A stretch of DNA of 64,000 nt, from positions 6,550,643 through 6,614,642 of the forward strand of contig CM029116.1 in assembly GCA_016859345.1 (NCBI GenBank), read 5' to 3'. The notes beneath the pieces are model-generated. The model ran no database searches, was not told the DNA's origin, and saw only the letters and a program-made list of their open reading frames with translations. A program made the position numbers and the translations under genes. Of this stretch, positions 26,019-39,599 are shown piece after piece. Positions within the stretch are counted from its first letter, which is position 1, and every line of letters starts with the position of its first letter. Source of the stretch: Istiophorus platypterus (taxonomy: Eukaryota; Chordata; Actinopteri; Istiophoriformes; Istiophoridae).

Positions 26019-26080
26019 ACTCCCACTCTGAGTCTGCTCCCATCACTCTGGGTCTGGAAGGGCTAGCTGAGAAATCAAGG

Positions 26081-29000
26081 ATGAAACTCCTTTTTGTTGC
26101 TGCCTTTGCACTCTTTGTGCTCTCTACATTTGACCAGGCTGACTCCTCAGCTTATGACAAAATAGTCGCCCACAGTCGTATTAGAGCAAGAAAAGAAGGG
26201 TAAGCTTGTCAATATTTTCCATTATGAATATATATTGTGTGTGTGTGTGTTTTTTTTACACTCTTGTGTTATCTTTATTTATACATGTAATAGTATTGAG
26301 CATAACAAGCATCAGTAGTGCCTTTTCTATTCTTTTATAACATGTTGTTATGCAGTCACAATTGTTTCATAGATGTCAGTTGTTTACTTACAGCATATAT
26401 AATGAAATGTCATTGAATAATATTACATTTCACTTAGAAAATGCCGTAAACCAGCAGGGTTACAGTTGTCAGATCATTACTCAAATTGGACAAATCAATC
26501 TCATATCCAGCAGGCACAGATGTCATTATGAATGTTTGGTCTGGGAGGCAGCAGTGGTTGCTGCTGAATAATTATTCACACTTGGCAGTCTGTTGTCTTT
26601 TCCTGCAGGGCCACTCCTAATAATTTACATGTGAATAATTTCAGAGTTTCCACAGGATCTCACTCGTGTGTTTTATTCTCATCAGACCCAATGTCTGCGC
26701 TCTCCAGCAAGTCATGGGGACCAAGAAGAAGTACTTTAGCACTTGTCGTAACTGGTACCAAGGGGCCATCTGTGGAAAGAAAGCGTAAGTGTTGTTTCAT
26801 GTTTCCGACTAGGATACGATGTGTTCTCCTGTTTAAAGACGAACATAACAAGCAAATCCAGTGGCTATAAAATTCTTAAAAGTGTGATATTTTTCTTTAG
26901 TGTCTGCTTCTTTTCCTTCTACTGCTTCTTCTCATGAAAACTTAGACCATAGAGACAGACATCTGTAATCTTACTTTGAATCAAACTACCGCCTTAAATA
27001 AAAAACACATTTGTGGACGCAGCCCCAAAATCTTTGTATTGAAAGCTGTCCCATTAGATCCTATAAACTGTAAGTTAGGGTTGTCATAACTTGAGGAAGT
27101 CTGGTCGTCGTTGGATGCCACTGTGGTGAACCACTGATTCCAGGATGTGATGTGGCTGCAAAATGTTGAGTGTATTCATGAATGGAAAAGCGTTCAGCTC
27201 TACTGTTTGAGACAACCTCTTTTTCTGTTGATGTTCCAGCTCTCTCAGCACTTTTGAGTTTAAACATGGATTGAAGCCATGCCTATTTTGCAGTCTCTCT
27301 CACCTTTTCTTTGCATGTTACATTTATACACACACGCACACACTGTTTGAATTTACCCTCTATTCCTGCAAAATGACTGAGCTCCGCCTAGTACTCTAAA
27401 TAGGCTTATCTATCTGATAAATCTACACTGCTCACTGAACTTGGCAAGTGGCAACGGCCAAAAGAATTTCATCTGTTTCATGGGAGTCTGACATGGGACT
27501 ATGGAATCAATCAAAACACAGCAGGGCTAAAAGTTGAATTCACACAGTAAATTGATTCCCTGACTTACACCTGTTATGCTGATGAGGTGTCCTGAAAGCA
27601 CTACTTACTGAAAAACTGAGAGTTTGAGTTACACAAATATTTGTTAAAAGCGGAGCTGCACTGGAGGCAAAAATATTTTTATGTATTGATAAAATATACT
27701 TAGATTAGTTAATAAAGGATAAATTGATCTTGTTTTTTTTTTAATTAAATGTTAATTGAATTGGTTTCAGATTTAGTGAGTTGACAAACATTTTAAAGGC
27801 CAATTTTATGTTAATAGTTTGCCACATGCACAGAATGATATAAAAAAGGAGTCAATGCATAGAGCATAACTTTGCATACACAAACATATATATCAGATAA
27901 CGAACATGAATTAGTGTTGCTTTCTTTTGCTAAACACATTAGTTATAGTGACATAGATAATTCTACATTCCCCAACAAAACCTATGACCATCCCACCCTT
28001 TCTTCCAAACACTCCTCAGGTGTTTCGCAGCAGTTCAAAAGCATAATAAAAAGAACATTTTCTGTTCTTCACTGTGTTAGTCAGCATATGTCTTTATTTA
28101 TTTATTTATTTATTTATTTACAATTGAAGCTGTAAGTGTGCATACATGTTTGACATCAATGTCTCTGTCCCATAGTTAATTAGAATGATCAGTACAACGC
28201 ATCCTCTAATCTAAACAACCATTAACATTGTTTGTCCATAACCAGCGCCAGGTATACCTGGGCCCTTTGTTGTCGTACTAACAACAAGAAACATGCAGTT
28301 AGGGATGTGGAACGGTCACAGTTTTTTTTAGAGGACCTTCATTGTCATGTACACAAAAATAAACCATTTTGCTACTTCTCTGTGATAAAAGAAACAATGT
28401 TGATGGTCGGTTTCACACAGGAAATGAAAAGCAGTCCCCAGCGCGAAGGTCCAGTGTTTAGTCCAGCCATCCAGACGACCTATGGGTTCGTTTTGTTAAA
28501 GGATGACGGTTTTGATCGGGAATAGAAAGTTTATTCCACATGGAATTAGAATATACTGTATATATATACTTCGACCACTGAGGTTTAATTCAACAAATCT
28601 TCCAGAACGGCTCTGGATCCAGGAAAGTTTTGTTCAACCAAACCTCCAAACTGCCCATTAGTGATGGGTTCAATTGGAATAAAGCCACGTAGACCATATA
28701 TTATGTTTGACAAACTTATCATGATTCTTAGTGGAAACAGTTCTTCCATCAAGATGCTGACAAGTCAAAAGTTTCCAGCTTCATTGCCAGACACAGTCCC
28801 TTTGTGTGGGAAAGCAATGTAGCAAGGGTTTTGCTGACGCTGCCCCAATGGGGTTTGTGTGATCTCATCTCAGGCCCTCCAACTCCATTCAACTTTGATT
28901 TAGATACTGCTGTTTAAGAGTTTTAGTTAACCATAACCCAGCAGCCCTGGTCTTACCCTACAGAGGATAAAAGCTATGAATAACCCACCACAGTAATTGC

Positions 29001-31258
29001 TTCAAGTCTCTTGTCTTTACCGAAGGTCTTGATGTTTAGTTTATCTTTGCTCATTCATCAGCCATCCACATAAGATTGCTCTTGTTCTTGGTACATTTGT
29101 GCCATGTTCATCATCTGCAGTTATGAAAAACCATCATATCCCTGCACATAAATGCTTGTGTGTAAATATTGGTCTAAATGGAATTTTTTTCTCAAACAAA
29201 AAGTAAGGAACACTTGGAAATTTTGGTAATCTCATTGCTGGTGTTTTTCACACAAGCGTAACTAATTAAAAATAGTGCACATGTAGCAGTTAGTTGATCA
29301 GATCATCTGTCCTTAATCATGCTGACAGAGTCCCCTTTGTCCATTTTGCAACACAAATGGTATACATACTGTATATTCCTGGCAAGCAGATTTCAAAGGA
29401 AAAGAGCTGGGGAAGTGAAACTGCTAAAATTAGAAATCTTAGCACACTGCCCGGCCAAAGAGCATCCATCTGCCCTCTGCTGAACTTTGTAAAACACTGA
29501 TTATAGTATCAGTAACTTCATACCCTGTTCCCTCCCACACACAATGAAATGTAGTTCTGCTTATTACAATGTCTTATTTGAAAATGAAAAATGTGTGAAA
29601 CATGAGCATTTGGCAATGTTCTCACCATCTGCCATGATTGTTTTAATTGTGTTGGGCAGAAAAACTGGTGAAGAAGCAACTTCCCTGATAGAGTTTTGTA
29701 ACAATAATAGCTGGACAGTCTACGGTAATGAACTCACCCACCAACTCTGGACACATGTGGTACTGTTTATCCCTAATAGGTACATCTATGGCGTTCTTTA
29801 TGTCTTTTGGGTCTTTTTATTGTTTCATACCAGTGAAATGTACATCTCCAAATGTCTGGTTTTCCAAGAGCTGGAAACAATACTATGGTTCCAACATGTT
29901 CAAACCTGCTGACACAAGGGGTATAGGCATGTTTATATCTAGCAGCTGCACTTTTACAACAATTTTACTATCCTCCTCAGGCTATGCTGTCCAGCCCCAT
30001 TTAACTGGATCGCAGACACTGTTTTTCTCATGTTTGTCAAGCTCATTTGTATCTAAATGATCTGAACAGTAATCACTGTCATTATAGCCATAAAAACTCT
30101 GGTGACAATTGAATAGTGTTGTTCTTTCAGATTAGCTCAACTCTTTCCATGCAGACCATTGCAACTGTTAAATATTCCTTGCTTTAACCAAAATTTCCTA
30201 AAACTCAACTCTAATTATACTGCAGTTTTTTCAGGGCAGAGTTCTTAATGCATCTGAGGTTAACCAAATGCCAAACAGAGTCCAAACTAATTGTTTAGCT
30301 TCAAAGAGGAGGTCTTGGTAATAAAAATCTTCTACTGTACTGGTAGTTTAATCCTTGAGGCACCCTTTCCATTAGGTTTTGGGCCAAGCTGCTGGATCAT
30401 ATCGACGGTTTGGCTAATGAGGGAGATAATGAGCAACAAATGGAAACATTGAATACACAAGACCGATACCGAATGAAGGTTCTGTTCACCAAGTGGAAGC
30501 CATGAAAAAAAAAATCAACGTTCCTATCACTGCTATTTTGAAAGCTATAAGTATTTCAAAAGATGCACTTATTTTTTGAGTCAACGCAAAATGCCTTTTG
30601 TATTGTCTTATGTTGCCTCTTACATTTTGTCCTGATGTCTTTTATGTTTAACTTAAACCACTTTGAATTGCCCTGTTTTTAGAATAAACTTTCCTTGCCT
30701 TGCCTTGATTACCAACACTTGTGATTTGTATGCTTTTCCTGCAGGACTGTGCTTTACGAGTGCTGCCCAGGGTACATGAAGCTGGAAGGCATGCGTGGTT
30801 GCCCTGCAGGTACAGTGTGTTAAGTGCTACCATGTAGTTACTTTATTAGGTTAGAAGAGGCCATATCCACCAGCTGTAGAGGAGTTATGTGCTTATGTGA
30901 AATCAGACCAAATAAACTAGAAGAGGACACAGTAGCATATTGTCAGCACATGTAGAGCCTTTCTTTTCAAGCCCCAAATGTTTATCGTTTCTATTTTCAG
31001 AGAGACAGGCTGATCGCTAATAATACTCATTTTAAATTTATTTTCTTAGTGGCCCCAATTGACCATGTGTATGGCACCTTGGGTCTGGTGAAAGCCACCT
31101 CAACCCAAAGATACTCTGACATTTCTAAGCTGAGGCCCGAGATTGAGGGATCTGGCTCCTATACCTTCTTTGCCCCAAGCAATGATGCCTGGGAGAGTCT
31201 GGATGAGGTGAGTAAAATAAATAAATAAACAAATAGATAGACAGATAGACAGATAGAC

Positions 31259-31349
<91 letters not shown>

Positions 31350-34300
31350 GATAAAAACTGCTGCAGGACCTCTCTGTCACTGAGGTTTTAACATCTCATT
31401 TTCCTCACCTAACAGACAGTGAGGAGTGCACTGGTCAGCAATGTCAACATTGAACTGTACAATGCTCTGCATTATCACATGGCAAACAAACGCCTCTTAA
31501 CCAAAGATTTAAAGAACGGAATGACGGTCACCTCAATGTACAGCGACCTTGGTCTCTTTATTAACCATTACTCCAATGGGGTGAGTATTATCATTCACTA
31601 TCATGATAACAGTCCCACTGTGGTTGTATCTAAAAAACAGTTTTATTGGCATCAAATTATAAAGAGCATTATGTTTTGTGCAGGTGGTGACTGTGAACTG
31701 CGCCAGGATCATCTATGGAAACCAAGTTGCCACCAATGGAGTTGTGCATGTCATTGACCGCGTCATCAGTGCTGTTGGAAACACCCTCCAGGATGTCATT
31801 GAGGTTGATGATGACCTGACAACTCTGAGTGTGAGTACAGATGGAGGCTGACAAGAAAATGTAAATACCTCAAGGACAAGGACTATGAGGTACATGAAAA
31901 CACTGATACAACGTTAGGAAACTTTGGGCTGCATGGGAGTTTGAAATGGGAGTTTTCATGATAATGTCAAACAGGGCAAAAAAGATGAATCATTTATTTC
32001 TTTTTTTCTGCTTCATTTAGCAGGGATACTATTGAACATAAAAGTAAATGTGCCAGAGTTATTTGTCATCTAAAGTGATGATGTCAATGACAATAGGTTT
32101 AAACTAATATTTGCATGGATATGAAAGGAACTGAGGAACACATGCAGAGTTTGCATATTTGATCTTGGTACTTTCAAAGGGTTATTATGTCTACCTCTTG
32201 CAAATCTTCAAATCTTCCTGCTCTGGACTATTGTATATTGAAGTTCACTAAACATAATCCTACTGATGAAATCCCCTTTTTAGGATGTGTTCCAAAACTC
32301 TGGGCTGTTGGAGAAGCTGGGTGAGCCAGGTCATTACACTATCTTCGCCCCCACAAACGAAGCCTTTGAGAAGCTAGGCAGCGATGTGTTGCAGAGAATT
32401 CAGAGCGACAAGGAGGTCCTCCAAGGTAAACCAGACTTTTTTTCTTTGAGGTCTGTCGAAGCTCCTTAATGCCCAGAGGATCACTCAAGGCCATATAAAA
32501 CAGGGTTTATATTAACTGTGACAAACTAAGACCATATTTATACTTAATGCTAAAGATACAGGAATAGAAATACAGTGGTCCCCTGATGGCATGTTTGCCA
32601 GACTAAGACACCCATGAGGTATTTCTTTTTCACATATTCGGTGTCTTCCAATTCAAAACAGATGAAGCCACAGTAGAGTTGGAACATACACACATTTGGC
32701 AGGCTGCACATAACAAAGTTATATTTAGGAGTCATATAAATAAGTCTCTAGTTTCAAGTAAAGCATGATATTGTGGATGGAAATTCAAACAATGTAAGAC
32801 ATTATTTGACTTTTTTTTTTTCATTTTTTTCGAATTACACTATATATTTTGTAAGTAGTTCAGGTTGAGTATATTGTAGCCACATGTGCAAGTATTAAAA
32901 ATGATAATAATTATTTCAAAGTGCTTTCAGAAAGATAAGAAAAAAATAATACCACTATAATCATCAATCAGAAAAAGTTAAAGCCTTCAAACGAATGGAG
33001 ACTGTGAGCTCTTGAGTTATTTACAGAATTACAGAATTTCTTCCTCATTTCCTTGGGTTGCTTAATGTGACCACTGAGAGGTATGAAACAGCTGCTTGAT
33101 TTAGAAAGCTGGTCAAATTGCCAATAACCCAAATATTTTAATTCGCCCACAGCTTGCCCTATGATATAAAATCCAACCATTTCGTAAAAAGTTAAACCAA
33201 ACTGTGATCAAATCATGACTCTTCTCACACAAAGACCTGATGGATCCAAAGGGCATTCAGGTTCCAAGGGCTGGAATAACCTTGGCTGTTATTTAACATT
33301 AGAAATAGCATGAAACTGCCCATGCAGCCAACTGACCTACTCTGCACTCAAATGAATATCCAACTATACTGTACACCTGAACCACACATTAATTTAAAAC
33401 TCCGCCTATTCTCCTTCAGCTCTTCTGAATTTCCACATCCTGAACTCGGTCCAGTGCTCTGAGGCTATAATTGCTGGCAGCACTTATGAGACCCTGGAGG
33501 GCAACCACATTGAGATCGGCTGTGATGGCCAAAGTTTAACTGTCAACGGCATCAAGATGGTACTCAAGAAGGACATTGTCACCACCAATGGTGTCATCCA
33601 CCTTATTGACCAAGTGCTCATGCCAGACTCAGGTAAGACTTCCTTGTCTCCTTGTTTCCTCTTATTTAGCGTACCTGGTTCACTAAAGATATAAGTGTAT
33701 TGTTCCAGGTGTTTGATGTTTTGCTGTAAAATTTGAATGGTGTCTGAATCTCCTGTGCCCTTCAAGCTAAGCAAGTGATGGAACTGGTAGGAAGCTCACA
33801 GTCAACCTTTGGTGACATGGTGTCCGAGCTGGGCCTCTCTGCTGAAATGAGCCCAGAGGCTCAGTACACTTTGCTGGCTCCCCTCAACTCTGCTTTCACT
33901 GGTGAGTCACATACTGCTCAGTACATCATGCACGTCCTTCTGTTTTCCTCTCAGTAGGTGGCTACATATGAGCCCTGGACAATACACACTCAGTCATAGT
34001 CTGGAATAAAAGGGAATATGTTTAATTTTACTTTGCCAGTTGACCCATAAGTGAACAAATATGTACATATATGGAGCTTCAGGGAAATTAGGGATTTATT
34101 GGGACACCACAGAAGCTTTATGCCATGCAAGAGCAAATACCCACTCCCCCAGACAACATTCCTGGACTTCATCCGAAGGGATTGGAGATTTTTTGTTTCT
34201 GCAACAAAAAGTGCAATTAATCGAGGCAGGATACTTTCATCTTTGTAGCCCTGCAGTTTCAATTGGGTGTAAGTAATGCACAAGGCAGCAACAGCTGCCT

Positions 34301-37300
34301 TGCATTCAAACCATAAATTTTTCTATGCACAGTAACCTACAAATCCTGAGACATGATTTGCAGGATACTGTACACGGTCCATTTACAGAATTGTGCAGTA
34401 AATCAAGTCTGTGATAGCAGATGTTGCTTTGCTCACAGCTAGTATCGTGTCTCTCAGGATGTTGCGTCCAAAATAATAGAAATAATAATATATAAGCAAT
34501 TTCTTTTGCTAAAACCGATGCATTAGATGTAAATTTACAATGTTAGTTATACGTTCAATTTCTAATGGAAAATGTAAAACTATCTCTTCCCTCTACAGAT
34601 GAAGTGATGTCCATGGATCAGAGGTTGCTCAAGATTATCCTGGAGAACCACATCTTGAAGAATAAGATTGTCCTGAGCGAGTTGTACAATGGCCAGCAGC
34701 TGGAGACCATTGGAGGAAAACTTCTTAGGGTCTTCATCTATCGCTCAGTGAGTCCTCATCTCTAAAGATGGGCTGAAAAATTTGTGGCTGGATGCCACTG
34801 TACACAAACTACATGCGTTATCACTATCATTTGACCATCAATCTTCATATCACAGAGATGTAACGTTAATCTCTTTGCCTTTACCTTGTGGATTATTTCT
34901 GCAGGCTGTGTGCATTGAGAATTCCTGTCTGGTGAGGGGCAGTAAAGAGGGAAGCAATGGGGCCCTTCATCTCATGAGGACTCTACTGAAGCCAGCGGAA
35001 AAAACTATGTTTGAGATTCTGAAAGAAAATGGAGGGTTCAAGTAAGTGCAGAGTAATATTAGTGAAAATAGAGCTGTGGTACTAAAATACAGCTCAATAC
35101 TCAAACCACATATTTCTATATCTTTTCATCAAAGCCACATGGCCTATACGGGGATGAGAAAGTGCCGCTGTTGCAGTATGTCAGCCCTCTGTGGTTTTTA
35201 TAATGGCTAAGTTAATGTTTTCTACTTTGCGCTTCAGGATCTTTTTGTCTCTGATGGAAGCTGCCGGCTTGACTGACCTGCTGAGACAGGAGGGAGACTT
35301 TACTCTGTTTGCCCCGAGCGATAAGGCTTTCACTGGTCTGAGCGACAGTGATTTGGCCTTGTTGAAGAGTATGTCTCCCAGACTCTTTCCGTCTTCAAGT
35401 AATCATGTGGATAGTTGAATATCAAACAAAAATAACACGATAACTTATGAGTTTGCCATTCTTTATTTCAGGTGACATAAATGCTCTCAGAACCATCCTT
35501 CTGTATCACATCAATAATGGTATCTTCATTGGTGGTGGTTTGGAGACTGGGGTGACAAACCTTCTTAAGTCTTTCCAAGGCAGTAACCTTAAAGTGAAAC
35601 TTGTAAGTATTTATTTCAGCAGGACCGGAAATTTTTTTTGCCTTGAGTCAGTAAACTTTATTCCTTGGGCTATTCAAGCCCTATACCTTTTGTAATCTTT
35701 GAGTATAAAGGCATAAAAAAATATTTTAGTTACGCAATAAAATTATTTTTTTATGGTGGTGTTGACCATTATTGTCTGATAAAATCTCATTCTCTCCTTT
35801 GTAGCTCACTGATCTCAGCAAGCTATTAACATTGCTGGCTGAGTTTAATGTTTTGAAGCACAGGTTCATTCAAGTCCCTCATTTTGCAGTATTCTTACCC
35901 ATAATTGTTTTAAACCATCTCCTTCAGGCAAACAACACTGTAATGGTGAATTCTGTTGAAGTCCCTGAATCAGACATAATGGCCACAAATGGAGTCATTC
36001 ACTTCATCAACCACGTCTTGTATCCCGAAGGTAAAATGTTCACCTATTCAACTTTTTTAATATTTCCCTCCTTTTGTGAATATGCCAAGAGATGCACTCA
36101 TCACCATTGTAATTGCCTGATTATGGGTAACACCCTGTGCTTCCTTTCAGATATCCCAGCTGGAAGCCAGGATCTCCTCACGCTGCTGAAGAGGCTCATG
36201 AATTACATGCAAATCAAGGTGTCATATAAACAACTGAGTTCTCGATATTAAAGCTAAAAGGCTTATGAAGGGGAGGATGCAGTTTTACAATTTACACAAT
36301 ACAGCATGAATTACAAGAAAAGAACATAATTGAAAACCATCTATGTAATTGTGAACATTTTCCATAGTTTAGTTGATAATAGATTTTGTTATGCAGCATA
36401 CTGTCATGCAGTACGAAATTTTGTTAATGTGTAATCTGCTAATCTGCTAATACACGTTTACCTTTTTTTTACAGTACATTTCAGGATTCAGATATAAGGA
36501 TATTCCCCTTACATTTATGAGTAAGTAGCAATAATGCAATGTTTGTTTAATTATTTTATATTATTTTTATTTTATTTTTTTCAATACAGTATTTTTAATC
36601 CCTAAAGATGCATTTTTCATTAATGGATTTATTTCTCCTTTTGTTATTAGAGAAGATCATCATCAAAGAAGGTACAGTAATGATCTATAATCATTTTGTT
36701 ATTCCTAATCAGCAGAATCTGACAGATTATTTTAGTCAAAAAACAGTTCTAACATAAAATTGCTAAAAAATTGCTAAAAAAAAATGCTAAAAAAATAGGG
36801 AGGATTCTGGATATTAAGTTGAAACAAGTACAAATCAATCACCAAGAGTTTTTGTCAATACAGATAATTCCGCAAACACATGCAAGCAAACATTTGTCAG
36901 ATGCCTCACGCACACATGAAGAGTTTGACATCTGAAGTAGCATTGATCAGAGAGATGAAAAGACATTGTCTTCTTGGCTGCTGGTTAATCCTTGAACCAG
37001 TCAGCAATAACAAAAGATCAATATTGAAAGAATGATTGTCACATTTGAAAATAGTAATAAAAAATAAACCTTAAAAAACACTAAATATAACACAATTATT
37101 AAAGTTAAAACAATAGTTCAATAATAATTTTAGACGGCTTCTTTCCTTTTGTAGTTCCTGATGTGACCAAAGTGACAAGGGTCATCCAAGGGGAGCCCAC
37201 CATCACCAAAGTTACCAGGGTCATTGAAGGTCAACCCTCCATCACCAAAGTCACAAGGGTCGTCACCGGTAAATATCTCTTACTTGAATCATTATGTCAA

Positions 37301-38746
37301 TAGATTTCTATCATTTATCATCTTCAGAACTCATGTATGCTGTTGTTTCCAGGCCCTCAGTACTCAGTCAGCACTGGCACAAGCAACATCGCCCTGGAAG
37401 GTCAGTGCAGCAAATTAACACATTATTATTTAGTATTTTTCCTAGGTTAAATTCAGGTCATTTAATCTATTGTAGGTAATCCCGCTAATTAGAATAGGAA
37501 ATGTCTTTACAAACATAAAATAATGTGTGATTAAACAGAATTAAAACCAATATAATGTAAATCTCTTAAACTCACAGCTATTTAAACACATATTTAGGTA
37601 CAATGTGAATGTTGGTATATTAAGGCTGAAATACAGAGAATATAACCTGATAATACTTTAAGGCAATGTTTCTCCAGCACAATGCATGTCTGTACAAAAT
37701 ATTCCAATTTCAGTATAAGGATCGTTTCTTTTTCCCTCAGGAGCTGACCTTTCAGAAATTGCCACCATTGAAGTGAACCCAAATTTTGATTCTGAAAGAA
37801 TTACCCAAACCATCCAAGGTGAGTTTTATCAGTTTGGACATCTCAGTGACTCATTCATACATAATGTGTGACCTGTATGCTTGTCTGCCTTTATAGAAGC
37901 TACTTCGAGAAGAACCGCTTCCCGATTAGCCTCAGGTAAAAAAAAAAATAAAAAAATCCTGCCTTTGTAATATATACATGGCATACTCTTCTCTCTGCAT
38001 CTCGGCAGGTGTAGTTAAATGAGTCCTGTACTCTGAGATAAGAAGACTGATACCTCTCTCATTTCTGTATGGTAAATAGCCTGTGGAGTGAGCTCCTGCA
38101 CCGTGTTTGATTTTAGCACAAAGACTGAAAACAGCTTTTCTCGCTTTGTCCAAATGTAGCAAAAATCTGCCTGCATCTACATCTACAGCTCACTAATTGA
38201 CACATTATACTTTGTTTTTTTCATCCACACAAAATAACAAATGTGAAAAGCTCCTGGCTGTAGCTTCAGAGTTACCATACAACCATGGGAATGGTATCAA
38301 ACTTCTTATCTAAACTTTTGGGAAGAAAGCACAACAGCATATGTCCCAAAATGTCAAACTATTCCTTTAACCCCGCTAGGGGCCCGCTCACTCCTTTGCT
38401 TTCATGCTGGCCACTACATCACTCACATGGGAAATCTATGCTGGTTCTTGGTGCTAATGTCACTGCTGTTCAAATATAGGAGCATTTCGTGTGCCCTGCC
38501 ACTGCACCAGCATCCACATGTAGGCTCTGAGTCTATACGCTCCCCACAGGGGGGGAAATTATAATAATCCCCATTCCCTGCTGTGCTGAGCCTGGTGTTT
38601 CCTTGTGGGTAGTGATGAAATCAGAGCCTAGATGCTAAACTTCAACACAGTCCCTATCCTTCGCACGAGTTGGCTGGGTGACCTGTATTTATGGTTTTAT
38701 CCTTTTTTTTTTCACAGCTGGCAGCAGGAGAAGGGGAAGGGACTGA
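26081..38746 (+). CDS. postn: Periostin, complete, 22 coding exons
   Basis: Secreted matricellular protein of collagen-rich tissues (ligament, bone surface, valve, fin fold, myoseptum) that binds collagen, other matrix proteins and integrins. Exons: 26081-26199, 26686-26784, 30745-30809, 31050-31207, 31416-31580, 31684-31830, 32284-32425, 33420-33632, 33767-33901, 34599-34747, 34905-35041, 35238-35368, 35472-35602, 35928-36030, 36151-36218, 36475-36520, 36651-36671, 37155-37268, 37353-37400, 37741-37818, 37897-37935, 38718-38746; 778 codons plus stop, phases consistent throughout, all GT-AG. Signal peptide 1 to about 22; EMI domain about 40-96 with Cys 44, 60, 69, 79, 80, 92 at the positions I know for human periostin; four FAS1 domains (about 97-231, 235-366, 369-493, 497-629); hydrophilic C-terminal tail with a 13-residue repeat and a basic end (RRRGR). 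The sibling TGFBI lacks this tail. I do not decide between teleost copies postna and postnb. Confidence 0.96.
28092..28120. repeat. TTTA microsatellite
   Basis: About seven copies of the tetranucleotide ttta/attt in postn intron 2. Confidence 0.95.
28585..30504 (-). pseudogene. Decayed minus-strand coding relic of unknown family (virus- or transposon-derived?)
   Basis: Read on the minus strand, one frame is open for successive runs of 49, 32, 21 and 57 codons between 30,131 and 29,646, separated by only three single stop codons. Further on, a different frame is open for 34 codons, then one TGA, then 59 codons to a TAA at 28,585-28,587. A third frame supplies readable stretches near 29.2-28.97 kb. 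Residue composition looks like a folded protein, unlike the flanking intron. The pattern is one gene of perhaps 600 codons broken by frameshifts and stops. A possible start lies near 30,504. Protein-like but broken sequence also continues on the same strand to about 28,200. I recognise no domain with certainty; size and lack of introns would fit a viral structural protein or a transposon protein. No function should be assumed. Confidence 0.5.
30600..30712 (+). mobile_element. LINE-like 3' tail remnant
   Basis: The words 'ccactttgaattgccctg' followed by 'aataaact' and a short cttgc/ccttg run are the typical 3' end of dispersed fish non-LTR retrotransposons. Only the tail is present, directly before postn exon 3. 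The exact family is not identified. Confidence 0.5.
31234..31356. repeat. GATA/GACA microsatellite
   Basis: About 120 bases of tetranucleotide repeat, with a few gaca units at the 5' side and then nearly pure gata. It starts about 25 bases downstream of the exon 4 donor of postn. The opposite strand gives a spurious Tyr-Leu-Ser-Ile repeat frame. Confidence 0.97.
36651..37935 (+). other. postn: Cassette-type exon block of periostin tail
   Basis: Exons 17-21 are 21, 114, 48, 78 and 39 bases long; each is a multiple of three and all begin and end in phase 1. Any one can be skipped or combined without frameshift. Mammalian periostin varies its C-terminal exons in just this way, so alternative splicing is expected here, but it is not shown by the sequence itself. 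Exon 18 encodes two full 13-residue units and a partial third (TKVTRVI.G.P.I; residues 681-715). Confidence 0.7.
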
Positions 38747-38821
38747 ACTTAGGCGGCTGAGGATATCAACAATGTAAAAGCAGATAGAGACACCAAACCT
38801 AGAGGCTGCAACTGGCGTTTC

Positions 38822-38889
38822 AATAAAGGGGATACATTTAAAATGTCAGTGATTTCAGATATGCTGTAATACAACTGACAAAAAATAAA
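38822..38889 (+). terminator. postn: postn poly(A) signals
   Basis: Two AATAAA hexamers lie at 38,822-38,827 and 38,884-38,889, 76 and 138 bases after the stop. The 3' UTR is therefore very short. Which one is used is not visible. Confidence 0.65.
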
Positions 38890-39599
38890 ATTATTCTCAT
38901 AAACAATTTTATGGTGCTTTTATGGTTCAATTCATGTAAACAGTGTTCAAATGAACATTTTGGCATGACTTTAAAGGACACAGAGCAAGTCAGGGTAGCA
39001 ACAAAATGTTTTCAATCCAAGCAGTGAGGGGAAGCAGTGTAAACATTTAAATTCTAAACTTCTCAATGACTTTGCTAGAGTTAAGGGTTAAAGGAAGGAG
39101 ATTTTGCAAGCGGATCAGGAAGATTTATAAATCTCAGCATGAAAAAAAGATGAAAAAATGTATTTTCACATTTTAATTTGTTACAATATTATAATTTCTC
39201 TGGCTAAGTTGTTTAAGGTTTTATGCAAATTTTGTCTGTGCTTGCACCATTTGGAACGATGTATCCACCTGCAGGTTTTCTCCTTTCTATTTTCCCATCA
39301 TCTTCCAATAAAGTGCTTTCTTTGATATAAATAAGCCAATCTGAAAAGGGTATCTGAAGAGATTGTGGTTTGGAGTCATGTCTAATATCCTTGTAAGGCT
39401 TTAAGTAGTCAACACTGGTTCAAAAAATAGAGTCTAGTCCTCACTGAAATTATTTGCTGCCCTGAATTTTAAGCAGAGAATTTAAAATATCTTCAGAAAT
39501 AAATGCAAATAATCCCCTTTTTTATGTATCTTTTTTACAAAATGTCAGAGGTTACTGAAAAGAGAAAATATAAAACAAAACTTGCATAACAGTGAAACA

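Larger units (their letters stand above)
26785..30744 (+). other. postn intron 2 (4.0 kb)
   Basis: The longest postn intron, several times the size of the others. It holds a TTTA tract, a decayed minus-strand coding relic (about 28.2-30.5 kb) and a LINE-like tail just before exon 3. The excess length is largely explained by these insertions. The first 1.1 kb shows nothing assignable. Confidence 0.8.

Noticed and set aside
29544..30060. Overlapping 122- and 110-codon + strand frames in postn intron 2
   Set aside because: They face the better minus-strand relic, whose consecutive open runs in one frame look protein-like; the + frames do not continue and look like its shadows.
31159..31380. Minus-strand frame with a Tyr-Leu-Ser-Ile repeat
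   Set aside because: It is produced by the GATA microsatellite in postn intron 4.
35832..35927. Extra postn exon upstream of exon 14
   Set aside because: A tag|ctcactgat acceptor exists, but including it would add residues absent from the family between FAS1 strands; joining exon 13 directly to 35,928 keeps the frame and alignment.
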